A stretch of 55,982 bases of DNA from a virus. Positions 8,639-18,119 of this stretch are shown in pieces. The translations under genes and the position numbers were made by a program. The DNA is taken from positions 1 to 55,982 of the IMG/VR virus record IMGVR_UViG_3300025289_000030; one strand, 5' to 3'. The notes beneath the pieces were generated by a model that saw nothing but the letters and a program-made list of their open reading frames with translations, was not told where the DNA came from and searched no databases. Numbering within the stretch: position 1 is the stretch's first letter; each line of letters opens with the position of its first letter.

Positions 8639-10407
8639 TGGCACTTAAACAAGTTGGATATTGTTCTTCAGTTAAACTTTCTTGTATTGGTTGCTTACCA
8701 TCTAATATAGTGCTTTGCCTTAAAGATAATTCTTTATTAGCTCCTTTTGTATGTGATCCTGAATCAAGTGGGTCACAGCCTTTTAATTTAAGTTATATAG
8801 AAGCATCCCTTGTTACTTTTTCAAAATATAATGCTGCATGTGGCGGCAATACTTTTAAATATGTATTTGAATATGATGATTCTTTTTTAGTAAATGTAGA
8901 TGAACCAATAGCATCTGATGATATAATTGGTGTTTTTTGTAAAGGCTGTTTACCTACTTGGGTAGAAGAAAAAGTAGGAGATGAGCCTTATATAAGAAAT
9001 AATGAAGATGGTTCAGTTACATTTGTATCTCCTCATGGATGCGAATATGATTTTGATGTGCTTGGATTTCAAGGATTTTCAGTACTTGTTTATGGTGCAG
9101 TAGGGGATAATGCTACTGACGATACGGCAGCTATCCAGGCAACTATAGATGCAGCTTCTAATACTGGCACAAATAGTGATGGAGATGGTGCACAAGTAAT
9201 ATTCCCACCAGGAATATATAGACATACAGGTATAACAGTTCCAAGTAATGTTTCTCTTCTTGGAGCTGGTGTAGTAGCTACTGTTCTTAGATACACTCCA
9301 GTAGTAGGAAATGCTATAACTCTTGCTAATACTCCAGCGGCTAATTCTAGATATAATAATATATTTGGTTTTAAGATAGATTGTCTTACTTCTACATCAG
9401 GTATAGCTATAACAAGTTCAGTACCTCCTTTAACAGCAAGAGATTTATTTGTAGATAGATATGAAATAGATGGATATTTTAGAGGAATATATATTCCTTA
9501 TAGCACTGTAAGTATAAGAATAGGTGCTGGTAGAATCATAGGACAAGGATCTGGAGTAGCAGGGGGTGTTGGCATACAGCTTGGAGATATAAGTTTAATT
9601 CCAGCAAGATTCGTTGATAGAGCAGATTTTCAAGGTTGTTATGTTAGTGATTTTGCGACTTCTTTTATTTCTCAAGGTTTTGTTCATACAATGACAGAAG
9701 TTACTTCAATTAATTCAGATAGAGCTATTTTATGCACAGGTAAACTAACTGTTGTAGGTTCTTGGATTCAAGCAAATACTACTTTATATCAAACTGGTCC
9801 TAGTAGTGCTGATATTACTTCTATTAATAATAATCATTTAAATGGGGCTTCAGTTGAAGTAGATGACCCATCTACTATGTCAATATTAAATAGTACTACA
9901 GATTTAGCAGTATTTGGTAGGTCAGAATTTAAAGGTGCAGGTCGTTTCAGGATGCGTTTTGCAACAAGCGCTCTTAGAGGATTTCAAATAGGTCCTACAG
10001 GCACAGAATCTGTATTATATAATTCAGCTGGTACTGCTAGATTTGAAGCAACAGCTAGACCTATTGAATCAAATAGAGTTGCAGCAGCAGCTTCTTTGAT
10101 TATGTATGCAATAAGACGTAGTGGAGTCCTTATAGGAGGTCTTGGGTCAGATTCTTCCGATAGAAGTGCTCTTTTCAATGCTACACCTGATATTTGTGCT
10201 TTCTGGGATAATAGTAGAAATTTTGCTGCTGGAGCAGGGCTACTTCTTACTACAGCTACAAATGGATTTATATATTTACCTACTTGTGCAGGCGTTCCTA
10301 CAGGAGTTCCTACTGCTATAGCAGGATATGTTCCTATTGTTATTGACACTTCAAATTTTAGAATTCAAATTTTTACTGGTGGTGCTTGGAGAGATGCACA
10401 ACTATAA
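8638..10407 (+). CDS. Tailspike with pectate-lyase-like beta-helix
   Basis: A 589-residue protein. Residues 1-140 are the Cys-rich module shared with the previous gene, probably the virion-binding part. Residues about 150-420 begin with the hallmark of the Pectate_lyase_3 right-handed beta-helix family (VYGAVGDNATDDTAAIQA, followed by FPPGIYRHTG and LLGAG), typical of trimeric tailspikes that bind or cleave surface polysaccharide. The C-terminal ~150 residues resemble fibre tip or trimerisation sequence, ending FTGGAWRDAQL. Host-surface binding is inferred from family; the enzyme activity and substrate cannot be told. Confidence 0.85.
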   Translation: MALKQVGYCSSVKLSCIGCLPSNIVLCLKDNSLLAPFVCDPESSGSQPFNLSYIEASLVTFSKYNAACGGNTFKYVFEYDDSFLVNVDEPIASDDIIGVFCKGCLPTWVEEKVGDEPYIRNNEDGSVTFVSPHGCEYDFDVLGFQGFSVLVYGAVGDNATDDTAAIQATIDAASNTGTNSDGDGAQVIFPPGIYRHTGITVPSNVSLLGAGVVATVLRYTPVVGNAITLANTPAANSRYNNIFGFKIDCLTSTSGIAITSSVPPLTARDLFVDRYEIDGYFRGIYIPYSTVSIRIGAGRIIGQGSGVAGGVGIQLGDISLIPARFVDRADFQGCYVSDFATSFISQGFVHTMTEVTSINSDRAILCTGKLTVVGSWIQANTTLYQTGPSSADITSINNNHLNGASVEVDDPSTMSILNSTTDLAVFGRSEFKGAGRFRMRFATSALRGFQIGPTGTESVLYNSAGTARFEATARPIESNRVAAAASLIMYAIRRSGVLIGGLGSDSSDRSALFNATPDICAFWDNSRNFAAGAGLLLTTATNGFIYLPTCAGVPTGVPTAIAGYVPIVIDTSNFRIQIFTGGAWRDAQL

Positions 10408-10426
10408 TTTTAAGTAGGAGATTTAT

Positions 10427-10987
10427 ATGCCACGTTCATCATGTGATTTTTGTTGTAGACCAGTTCAATTAGCATTAACTACTGACTCTTATAGAGGAGC
10501 AGTTCTGCAAGCTCTTTGTAAATTAATTGAATTAGATGGTACTGAACTTGCGAGTCAACTAAAAGTATCATCTGTAACTCCTACAATTGATACAGCTATA
10601 TATGCTGCTGGTGATTTAATTGGAGGTAAACTAGTATTTACTGATGTTATTCCAAATGGGATTATAACTTCTGTAAATATTATAGATAGAGATAATGAAG
10701 CAGCAGATTTAGAAATTAATTTTTTTACAGTTGATCCAACTAATACAACTTTTACAGATAATGCTCCTTTTGATCCAGATCTTTTAGATATTATAAATAT
10801 GCTGCCTCCAGCACTTGTTAATACACATTCAGCTTTTGCTAATAATGGATTAAGCTATGCTACTAATTTAAATATACCTTATAAAGTGGCAGGTACAACT
10901 TTATGGGGAGCTATAAAAAGTATAGGAACACCAACGTATACTAATGATGATGATTTAACAGTTATTATAACAACGACACTTTTGTAA
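10427..10987 (+). CDS. Virion structural protein (decoration or fibre), 186 aa
   Basis: The N terminus is Cys-rich (SSCDFCCRP), then a beta-rich body with the run IYAAGDLIGGKL and a later NAPFDPDLLDIIN. I know this layout from uncharacterised phage virion proteins encoded near the capsid gene, so a decoration or fibre role is inferred. A site AGGAG sits 7 nt before the ATG. The 131 nt downstream are non-coding, AT-rich, with a possible TTGTTA-N17-TTAAAA promoter for the next gene. Confidence 0.6.
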   Translation: MPRSSCDFCCRPVQLALTTDSYRGAVLQALCKLIELDGTELASQLKVSSVTPTIDTAIYAAGDLIGGKLVFTDVIPNGIITSVNIIDRDNEAADLEINFFTVDPTNTTFTDNAPFDPDLLDIINMLPPALVNTHSAFANNGLSYATNLNIPYKVAGTTLWGAIKSIGTPTYTNDDDLTVIITTTLL

Positions 10988-11118
10988 TTGGAGATATTTA
11001 GTTTATAAGTATGGTAAAAATTAGATAAATATAATTATTAAGTATTTATTTTTATACTTGTTACTTTTAGTTATTTTAGTTTAAAATAGAGTAGTTATTA
11101 ACCTTTGAGGTAATTTAT

Positions 11119-12186
11119 ATGGTATGCACAAATAAACCAGTTTGTTTTGATTCATCAGTTTTTTATGCAAATTTATTGCCACTTTTAGATTGTCAATATA
11201 ATATTGGCTCACCTACTAAAAGAGTCGATAATATCTATCTTTGCGGAGATATTATAGCAAGTGCTCCTGATTTTAATATATTTTTAAATACTGTTAATGG
11301 TGCTGATACTGGTGCAATTCTTTTTAATGCAGGAGGTGGTATTGGAGTATCTAGGGGGGCGCAACTTCAGTTATTTGGAAATGAAAATGCTGGAACAGGC
11401 ATTGTTATATTAGAAGGTGGTGATGTAGCTGGCGCTAGTCTTATTCTTAGAACTAATCATGCTACACCTAATATCATATTTGCAACTAATTCAATAAATC
11501 GTTGGCAAATTGAAGGTAGCGCTGGAATTTTACAAGGAACACAAGCAGCTAACCTAATTAGTACAAATACAGTAGATGCTGCTGATACTGCATCTATAGC
11601 TATATCTGGTGGCGGGGACTTGGGTGTATCTCGCGGTGCGTTTCTTCAAGTATATGGTAATGAGGCTGGCGGGGGTAATGGCGGTGCGGTTGTTCTTGAT
11701 GGTGGTGATGTTGCTAGCGGTAGTTTGTATATCAGAACTCATGATAGTGGTGCTAGTATATTTCTTTTTACTGATTCACTTTTAAGATGGTCGGTAACTG
11801 GTAATGGTGTATTTCTTCAAGATCCTACTAACGGTAGTGACTTCCAGATGACTAGAGCTAATACTTCAGTAGCTGTACCAGTTGCAGATGGTGTTGCTGC
11901 TGCTGGCACTATAATTACTGACGCTACTGATTTAACCAAGCAAATTACAAATGTAACTACTGTAGGCGCTGGAGAGGGAGTTCAATTATGGGGGGCTAAT
12001 TTGGGTACTGTATTTCACGTAACAAACAGGGGTGCTAATGCTTTACTTGTATATCCACATAGTGGAGTAGCTACTATTAACGGGGGAGCAGGTGGAGCAG
12101 CAATATCTCTTGCTACTAATACATTAGGTATATTCTTATATGTTTCAGCAAATACTTACGTAGCATTTGAAGTACCTCTTGCTTAA
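11119..12186 (+). CDS. Tail-fibre-like protein with two internal repeats
   Basis: A 355-residue beta-rich protein. The N terminus has the fibre motif YNIGSPTKRVDNIYL common in phage fibre stalks. Two tandem repeats of ~90 residues follow (about 55-145 and 150-240), each with GVSRGA, LQ(L/V)(F/Y)GNE, GGDVA and a closing RW segment. The last ~90 residues form a beta-rich end domain (FHVTNRGANALLVYP). The third-position GC content is higher in the second repeat. The GAGGT site 8 nt before the start is good. A related but signal-peptide-bearing protein is encoded at 43097-44071 on the other strand. Confidence 0.7.
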   Translation: MVCTNKPVCFDSSVFYANLLPLLDCQYNIGSPTKRVDNIYLCGDIIASAPDFNIFLNTVNGADTGAILFNAGGGIGVSRGAQLQLFGNENAGTGIVILEGGDVAGASLILRTNHATPNIIFATNSINRWQIEGSAGILQGTQAANLISTNTVDAADTASIAISGGGDLGVSRGAFLQVYGNEAGGGNGGAVVLDGGDVASGSLYIRTHDSGASIFLFTDSLLRWSVTGNGVFLQDPTNGSDFQMTRANTSVAVPVADGVAAAGTIITDATDLTKQITNVTTVGAGEGVQLWGANLGTVFHVTNRGANALLVYPHSGVATINGGAGGAAISLATNTLGIFLYVSANTYVAFEVPLA

Positions 12187-12196
12187 TTCTCAATCA

Positions 12197-12226
12197 ATAT
12201 GATAAATAGTATTTATCATATTTTTA
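12197..12226 (+). terminator. Intrinsic terminator after fibre gene
   Basis: ATATGATAAAT (12197-12207), loop AGT, ATTTATCATAT (12211-12221) make a perfect 11-bp stem followed by a run of T. It lies 10 nt after the stop codon. The stem is AU-rich but long; the palindrome could also bind a protein. Confidence 0.6.
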
Positions 12227-12241
12227 CAGGAGAATTAACAT

Positions 12242-12589
12242 ATGAAGAATTTAAATATTAGCTTTAACACAGAAACAATTAATCTTTCTGATAATGAAAG
12301 TACTGAAATAAAAAAGCATGGATTCGCTATGCCTTTTGAAGTTATCTTTAATCAAGGGCTTGGAGCACTTTACCCACAAGGGTTAACTCTTTCAAAAGGT
12401 AAAGTGCTTTCTCGTATTCAAAAAAAATTAGATGCATTAAAATCTCATGATTTACATTTAGAATTAGAAGAAGCTGAATTTGACTTAGTTAAAGAAGTAT
12501 TTTTAAGTGAATCTGTTAAATTTATGCCCACTCAATACAGACTGGTATCTATATATGTAGATAGTATAGAAAAAGCTAAACTCGAATGA
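12242..12589 (+). CDS. Hypothetical protein, 115 aa
   Basis: A small soluble protein with mixed alpha/beta character and no recognised motif. A strong AGGAG precedes the ATG by 7 nt. The stop overlaps the next start by ATGA, so it is coupled to the L,D-transpeptidase-like gene and may act with it in the virion. Confidence 0.65.
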   Translation: MKNLNISFNTETINLSDNESTEIKKHGFAMPFEVIFNQGLGALYPQGLTLSKGKVLSRIQKKLDALKSHDLHLELEEAEFDLVKEVFLSESVKFMPTQYRLVSIYVDSIEKAKLE

Positions 12590-13173
12590 CCTTTGTACCT
12601 ACTTTATCTGATTTTTTTAAAGAAACTACAGAAAAGGGGTATAAAATCTTTAAAGATGAGACCAAACTTTATAATTTAAACATTATTGGCTGGAGAAACA
12701 AGGCTTCACGTCCGAATTATTTTGATGATTATATAGCTATTTATTACAAATGGTCTAATAATTGGTATTATAAATATTGGAAAGCTACTACACTTCCTGG
12801 TATTCCTTGGCTTAAAAATCCTTTAAATGATAAAGGTACAGCAATTTTAGTTCCTGGACAATATTTTCATGCTTATAGTTTGGGGGCTTATAAAGGATAT
12901 CCAGCTTTAAAACAAGTACTCCCAGTTAAAGTATATAGAGATAATAATAGGGATAGCCAATTTAATAAAGATTCTGCTACTATAGAAGAAGGAATCTTTG
13001 GTATACATATACATAAGGCAAGCCTTTGGACTAAATACGTAAATCGTTTTAGTGCAGGTTGCCAAGTATTTCAATATAAAAAAGATTTTGATACATTTAT
13101 AACGTATTTACGACAATCTGCCCTTTTGTGGGGAAATAGTTTTACTTATACATTATTAGAATATGACGTGTAA
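12586..13173 (+). CDS. L,D-transpeptidase-like (YkuD-like) protein, possible wall enzyme
   Basis: A 195-residue protein without a signal peptide. The C-terminal half shows GIHIHKAS (about residues 142-149) followed some 15 residues later by SAGCQVF, matching the order His ... Ser-x-Gly-Cys of the YkuD/L,D-transpeptidase active site; upstream lie NDKGTAILVPGQY and VPVKVYRDNNRD-like strands. Similar sequences occur in phage virion operons. Peptidoglycan cleavage or modification during entry or lysis is inferred; a purely structural role remains possible. It overlaps its neighbours by 4 and 11 nt. Confidence 0.6.
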   Translation: MTFVPTLSDFFKETTEKGYKIFKDETKLYNLNIIGWRNKASRPNYFDDYIAIYYKWSNNWYYKYWKATTLPGIPWLKNPLNDKGTAILVPGQYFHAYSLGAYKGYPALKQVLPVKVYRDNNRDSQFNKDSATIEEGIFGIHIHKASLWTKYVNRFSAGCQVFQYKKDFDTFITYLRQSALLWGNSFTYTLLEYDV

Positions 13174-14305
13174 ACCTGTTTCTCCTGGAACATCACTTGG
13201 ATTAAAAAATTGTACTTCTAGTGAAATTAATACTACTTCTTGTGATAATCCTACTATAATTACAGAATCTTGTGAATCTCCACCACCTTGCCCTGAAAAT
13301 CATTGTTTAGAAATAATTACTAATATTTACTCTACTGGTATACAAGTAAGTAATTCTTGGATAATACCATCTTGTAATGACTATGCTATTTTAATTGTTC
13401 CTAATTTATTAGCAGTACATCTTGGTTCTTATATATGGAATAATTCCTTTGGATTTTATGAAATTGTAGCTTACAATTCATTAAATGGCGAATTAACTAT
13501 TAAGAATAATTGTAATGTATCTAATGCTGCTCCTGGTACAGAAGTTCCGACTTGTACTATTTTTATTATTACTGATATTCCTTGTGATCAATTAGAAGAT
13601 TTATTTCCATTTTTAGCATCAGATTTTACAGCTCCAAATGTAGGATTTTGTACAGCAATTAAAGTTACTACAACAATTAGTTTATTTGTTGGAGCAATAA
13701 TTACTTTAAGTACTGGTGTATATCTAATAAATAGTATTGTTGATACTACGACTATAGAAATTTGTAATACTGGTAGTGGAATTATAGGAGGGACTACTGT
13801 ATATGCTGTTGGACTAAATGGTCAACTTCAATATAGTTTAATTGTTATTAATTTAAGTGCTAGTGCACAAAATAAAGCAGTTTCTGTGACTGGTACTATT
13901 AATACTGTTACTACTACTTTGATTAATACTATTGGTATAGCTCTTATTAATCCTAGTGTTAATAGAAATATGCAAGCAATGTATGCAATTATAGCAAGTT
14001 GTACTGGTAATGTTCTTGGAGCTAATACTAATAGAGTATCTGCTGGCTTTGCATTAGAAGAATCCATTAATGGTGCACCTAATGTTGTAGTAGGAAATGA
14101 TACTAAAAGTTTTTTTGTAGATAGCAATTTAGCTAGACCTGCTAGCCATATGCTTATTTGGCAAGGTGTACTTACAATTCCTGCATCTACTACTTTTACT
14201 ATAAATGGATTAGTGACAGTTCAATACACAGGAGCTGTCGGAGGATCATATGTTATTGGTTCACCAGGTTTAAATATAAGTGTAGTAGGATTAGGAATAA
14301 TATAA
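13163..14305 (+). CDS. Cys-rich virion fibre or head-fibre protein, paralogue A
   Basis: A 380-residue, Thr/Ile/Ser-rich beta protein with a cysteine-dense N terminus (CESPPPCPENHC). Residues about 50-130 align with the next gene product through SNSWIIPSC / INSWNIPAC, WN(N/S)xxGxxEIIAY and a following T-I-x-N-x-C. The C-terminal halves also match (YTGAVG / YIGAVG). Tandem duplication of a fibre-type gene is clear. Location between head and tail genes suggests a head or collar fibre. Function is inferred only. Confidence 0.65.
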   Translation: MTCKPVSPGTSLGLKNCTSSEINTTSCDNPTIITESCESPPPCPENHCLEIITNIYSTGIQVSNSWIIPSCNDYAILIVPNLLAVHLGSYIWNNSFGFYEIVAYNSLNGELTIKNNCNVSNAAPGTEVPTCTIFIITDIPCDQLEDLFPFLASDFTAPNVGFCTAIKVTTTISLFVGAIITLSTGVYLINSIVDTTTIEICNTGSGIIGGTTVYAVGLNGQLQYSLIVINLSASAQNKAVSVTGTINTVTTTLINTIGIALINPSVNRNMQAMYAIIASCTGNVLGANTNRVSAGFALEESINGAPNVVVGNDTKSFFVDSNLARPASHMLIWQGVLTIPASTTFTINGLVTVQYTGAVGGSYVIGSPGLNISVVGLGII

Positions 14306-14309
14306 TGAT

Positions 14310-15503
14310 ATGGCAAATAAATGTTGTGGTTCAAATGATTCTTCTATTGAAGTAAACACAGAAACATGTGAAGAAGTAACAGCATGTTGTAGTCAAGCTC
14401 AATTAAGTTGTGATCCTAATTGCTCTAAACAATATTTAAATAATCTAAAAACATCAATAGTAATTATTAATTCTTGGAATATTCCTGCTTGTGGAGTCAG
14501 TATTACATTAACTATTTCTGAAAATACTTTTATTCCTATTAAAAGTTTTTTGTGGAATAGTAATTATGGTTATTTTGAAATAATTGCATATGATGAGTTA
14601 TTGAGAAAAATAACTATATTAAATTCATGTCTTACTGATGTAAATATAGGAACTCAAATTACTAGTTATACTTCTTTTGTACTAGTAGCTTCTCCTAAGA
14701 ATTTACTTTCTTCGGGAGCTTCTTTTTTAGTCAGTGACTTTATAGCACCTGCTATAAATATTTGTATAATAATAAGTGTAACTAATACTACAAAATTAAC
14801 TTCAGGAGCATTTATAAGAATATCTTCAGCAATATATCAAATACAATCTATTTTAAGTGATAACTTGATTACAATTTGTAACTTAGGAGAAGGCTTTACT
14901 CCAGGAACTTCTATTTTGGCAAAAAACTCTTTAGGAGAACTACAATATCCTATAATAATAATTAGTTCAGCACTATTAAGTAATGCAGTTTTAATAGTTA
15001 TAGGAGGGGGTTTAAGTGCTCCTATTTTAAGTTCATTTAGTCCTACATTAGTATATTCACAAGATTTAATTATAAATAATCCTAATCAAAATTCAATTTT
15101 AAATATAATGATTTTATCTTTTGCTGAATTAAATGCTAATGTTAGTGGTGCAAATGCTGCTTTTTGTGGCGTAGGAAGTAGAGTAGGAATTATTAGATCT
15201 GATGCTAGTAGTAATATTGAAATAGGAAATGGGCATAGTAAACGGGAATCAAAATTTAAACTTACTGCTGGAGGATTATTTAGTCCAGAACCAGATGCTT
15301 ATAGTCTTTATGAATCAGCAATAACATCTATACCTCCATTGGAAACAATAACAATAACTGCTTTTGTTCGCTTTGATTACATAGGAGCAGTCGGTCCAGT
15401 ATATAGTTTTAGACCACCTGATGCACTTACTTTTCCATTTGCTAATGGGGTTGGAATAAAACTTAGTGTTTCTGCTTTTGGTAAATATTTTCTTGGAAAT
15501 TAA
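14310..15503 (+). CDS. Cys-rich virion fibre or head-fibre protein, paralogue B
   Basis: A 397-residue paralogue of the preceding gene product with the same order of elements: cysteine-rich N terminus (CCGSND, CEEVTACCSQ), the INSWNIPAC and WNSNYGYFEIIAY blocks, a long Ile/Ser/Asn-rich beta region, and YIGAVGP near the end. Codons are more AT-rich than in paralogue A. Its stop abuts the next ATG with no gap. Probably assembled into the same virion structure. Confidence 0.65.
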   Translation: MANKCCGSNDSSIEVNTETCEEVTACCSQAQLSCDPNCSKQYLNNLKTSIVIINSWNIPACGVSITLTISENTFIPIKSFLWNSNYGYFEIIAYDELLRKITILNSCLTDVNIGTQITSYTSFVLVASPKNLLSSGASFLVSDFIAPAINICIIISVTNTTKLTSGAFIRISSAIYQIQSILSDNLITICNLGEGFTPGTSILAKNSLGELQYPIIIISSALLSNAVLIVIGGGLSAPILSSFSPTLVYSQDLIINNPNQNSILNIMILSFAELNANVSGANAAFCGVGSRVGIIRSDASSNIEIGNGHSKRESKFKLTAGGLFSPEPDAYSLYESAITSIPPLETITITAFVRFDYIGAVGPVYSFRPPDALTFPFANGVGIKLSVSAFGKYFLGN

Positions 15504-17372
15504 ATGCCTAATGAAATTATACAAGATGGTGAAACTACTTTTTTACTAGGTCAAGACGCTTCAAAAGATGCAGAAGAAGTAAGACCAGGAGGTTATTTTG
15601 CTGGTGTAAATGTAACTGCACATAATGGCTCACTTGGACCTAGACCTGGTTTTGCAAAACGTAAATTAGATTTTTCTTTATTAACAGATTTAGGAGTAAC
15701 TCAACCAAATGGTATTGATATAAGAGATTTTGAAACTATTTTTAAATCAGGACGTTTTCAAGCAATTATTCCTTATGTAATAGGAAATACTTATTATTTA
15801 CTTATTGTAGTATCAGGTATAATATATTTAATCCATCAACAAACATATCAAGTTAGCGTTATTCCTATAGATGATGGTTCTTTTATAGATGAATCTCTTT
15901 ATAGAGTTAATTCGTCACCATCAGGAAAACAAGTAATTATTTATGATTATCCTAATTTTTCAATAATTGTAGAAGGATTTACAGCTAGACGAGCAGATCC
16001 ATTTTTAGATGAAATACCTATAGCAGTACTTGGAACTTATAATGAAAACAGACTTTTTATAGGAAATGCTGGAAATGAATTTACAGCAGGAGACCCAACA
16101 GGCACAGGCTTTCCTGATGCTCCACTTTCTTTTACTGAAATACTTACTCCAGCAAGTTCTTTTTTTGGACAAGTATTTCAACTTCCTACTGAATATAATA
16201 ATGAAGTAATTACTGCTATGGCTTTTTTACAAGTAGCAGATACTTCTACTGGTATTGGACCGTTACTAATAGGAACTTCTCGTGCTATTTATTCTTATGC
16301 TACACAATTATCTCGCCTTGATTGGGAACTTAATCAATTTGGAACACTTTTAAATTATAATACAGGTATTGCTGGTCCAAGAGCACTTACTAATGTTAAT
16401 TCAGATTTATTTTTTATGGGAACTGATGGTCAAATTAGATCCTTATCAATGGCAAGAAATTCTCAAGCTAAATGGGCAAATGTGCCTTTAAGTCGTGAAG
16501 TCAGAGACTGGCTAAAATTTTGGGATAAAGATTTAACTAAATTTGCTACTATGAGTTATTTTAAGAATAAAATTTATATAACTGCTAATCCTTATAGAGT
16601 TAAAGCTTACGATAGTAATGGCGTGTCTATCACTGATATAGCTCATGGTGGTATGGTAGTTCTTTCTTTTGATAGCGTAGGAAATCTTAGTTCTGAATCT
16701 CCGCCTGCTTGGGATGGGCTTTATACAGGCATTAATCCAATGGATATGACTATAAATAATGATAGATTTTTTATAATGTCAAAAAATAGATCGCTTGTTA
16801 ATAACCTTTACGAATTAACTCCTGACACTACTTTAGATATTGAAGACGATGCTACACTTTATATAAGATCAATACTTTATACTAGAGAATTTCAATTTGA
16901 ATCACCTTTTAATAATAAAGAAGCTAAAAATATTGAATTAAGTTTAGAAAATATTAAAGGTGACTTTAATCTTGTAGTTGAATATAAACCAAGTCATGCT
17001 TGTTGTTTTTTACCTTGGAAAGAATTTAATCATATAGCTCCTTGGAGAACTTGTAAAATACCTACAAATGAAGAAGTTAAAGGATTTTGTGGGCATCAAT
17101 TTAGAGAACTTAACTTAGGTAGTCCTAGTAATGCTTTAGATTGTAATCCAGTTTCTAATGAAATATATAGCGTTTTTCGTACAATGCAGTTAAAATTTAC
17201 TATAGAAGCTCGTTATTGGGAATTACACGCTTTTGTTATAAGAGCCAGATTAATGTCTCAAAATGATATTGAAGCTGTTTGTAGTGATTATCCTGTGTTA
17301 ATATTACCAGAGTGTTGTAATACTGATTGGTTTACTAAAAGTATAAATTTATGCCAGAAAACACAAACATAA
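15504..17372 (+). CDS. Tail tube or nozzle-like protein (T7 gp12-like, putative)
   Basis: A 622-residue protein. Its N terminus (RPGGYFAGVNVTAHNGSLGPRPGF) reads like the opening of podoviral tail-tubular protein B and related hub proteins, which begin with a reference to a gridded beta-propeller and an RPG segment. The middle contains repeated beta-propeller-like strands (SRAIYSY, ADTSTGIG, FFMGTDGQIRSLS). The C terminus is Cys-rich (CCFLPWK, CGHQF, LPECCN). Its position in the tail cluster fits a tail nozzle. The family assignment is inferred from pattern and context. Confidence 0.55.
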   Translation: MPNEIIQDGETTFLLGQDASKDAEEVRPGGYFAGVNVTAHNGSLGPRPGFAKRKLDFSLLTDLGVTQPNGIDIRDFETIFKSGRFQAIIPYVIGNTYYLLIVVSGIIYLIHQQTYQVSVIPIDDGSFIDESLYRVNSSPSGKQVIIYDYPNFSIIVEGFTARRADPFLDEIPIAVLGTYNENRLFIGNAGNEFTAGDPTGTGFPDAPLSFTEILTPASSFFGQVFQLPTEYNNEVITAMAFLQVADTSTGIGPLLIGTSRAIYSYATQLSRLDWELNQFGTLLNYNTGIAGPRALTNVNSDLFFMGTDGQIRSLSMARNSQAKWANVPLSREVRDWLKFWDKDLTKFATMSYFKNKIYITANPYRVKAYDSNGVSITDIAHGGMVVLSFDSVGNLSSESPPAWDGLYTGINPMDMTINNDRFFIMSKNRSLVNNLYELTPDTTLDIEDDATLYIRSILYTREFQFESPFNNKEAKNIELSLENIKGDFNLVVEYKPSHACCFLPWKEFNHIAPWRTCKIPTNEEVKGFCGHQFRELNLGSPSNALDCNPVSNEIYSVFRTMQLKFTIEARYWELHAFVIRARLMSQNDIEAVCSDYPVLILPECCNTDWFTKSINLCQKTQT

Positions 17373-17803
17373 CAGTTAGAGGATCTTTAAAAATAGATAA
17401 TTTACCTGATTTAGCTTGTTTTGATAGTTTCGAAGAGCTTCTTAAAGCTATTCCTAACTTTTATTCTGTTGAAGTGCCTAGAAGTATTACAAATGTAACA
17501 GTTTCAAATATTGAACCAGATGATACTCAAAGAAATAACCTTTGGGTAAGGCAAGATGATGCTGGCGGATTTATAGGATTATTTGTATTTGCGGCAGGTA
17601 ATTGGCAGCAAATATCTCCTATACCTAACGGTATATTTAGAATGTTCGGTGATAGCCGTGATATACCTCCTGGATTTTTACTAGCAGATGCCAGTAACCC
17701 TAATCTTACAGGAGCTATTGCTGTTGACTTAATAGCTACTTGGACATTAGATCCTAGTTCTACATTTTACATAAATTTTCATGTAACGTTTGAAGGTTTT
17801 TAG
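17351..17803 (+). CDS. Fibre-like protein with tail-collar-type end
   Basis: A 150-residue protein overlapping the previous gene by 22 nt. Residues about 62-120 contain NLWVRQDD, VFAAGNWQQI and then GDSRDIPPGFLLADASNP, close to the GxxxxxPxGWLLCDG signature of phage tail-collar/fibre-tip domains. It probably forms or docks to a receptor-binding fibre. The C terminus is beta-rich (STFYINFHVTF). No further function can be read. Confidence 0.6.
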   Translation: MPENTNITVRGSLKIDNLPDLACFDSFEELLKAIPNFYSVEVPRSITNVTVSNIEPDDTQRNNLWVRQDDAGGFIGLFVFAAGNWQQISPIPNGIFRMFGDSRDIPPGFLLADASNPNLTGAIAVDLIATWTLDPSSTFYINFHVTFEGF

Positions 17804-17816
17804 ATAAATTAGGTAT

Positions 17817-17844
17817 TTTACAAATATGAAAAAACTTGTATAAT
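17817..17844 (+). promoter_or_regulatory. Sigma70-like promoter for neck and ejection genes
   Basis: TTTACA (17817-17822), 16-nt spacer, perfect TATAAT (17839-17844), in the only sizeable gap between the tail and ejection genes. The first downstream start is at 17884 with AGGAG 8 nt before it. Confidence 0.65.
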
Positions 17845-17883
17845 GTATTTTAACTAGTTAATTTAAACAATTAGGAGCTAAAT

Positions 17884-18099
17884 ATGGAAGGAATTGAATC
17901 TTTTGATTATGCTAAAAATATGGCAAGAGTAGCAACTGGATTTGCAGATGGTCCGTTTTTTAAAAATCCCGTACTTCAGCCTATGAGAAGTTTTACTGAA
18001 TATCCTAATGAGGTAAAAGAAAAACTTATGGGCGGAAGTCTTACTAAATCTACACCAAGTGATCCTTGGGTAGAAAGACGATCTAATGCAAAATTATAA
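17884..18099 (+). CDS. Hypothetical protein, 71 aa
   Basis: First gene after the 17817 promoter, with a good AGGAGC site. A small polar protein without a recognised motif, ending in DPWVERRSNAKL. It heads the operon of neck and ejection genes. Confidence 0.65.
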   Translation: MEGIESFDYAKNMARVATGFADGPFFKNPVLQPMRSFTEYPNEVKEKLMGGSLTKSTPSDPWVERRSNAKL

Positions 18100-18119
18100 T
18101 TTTTTAAAAGGAAATTAAT

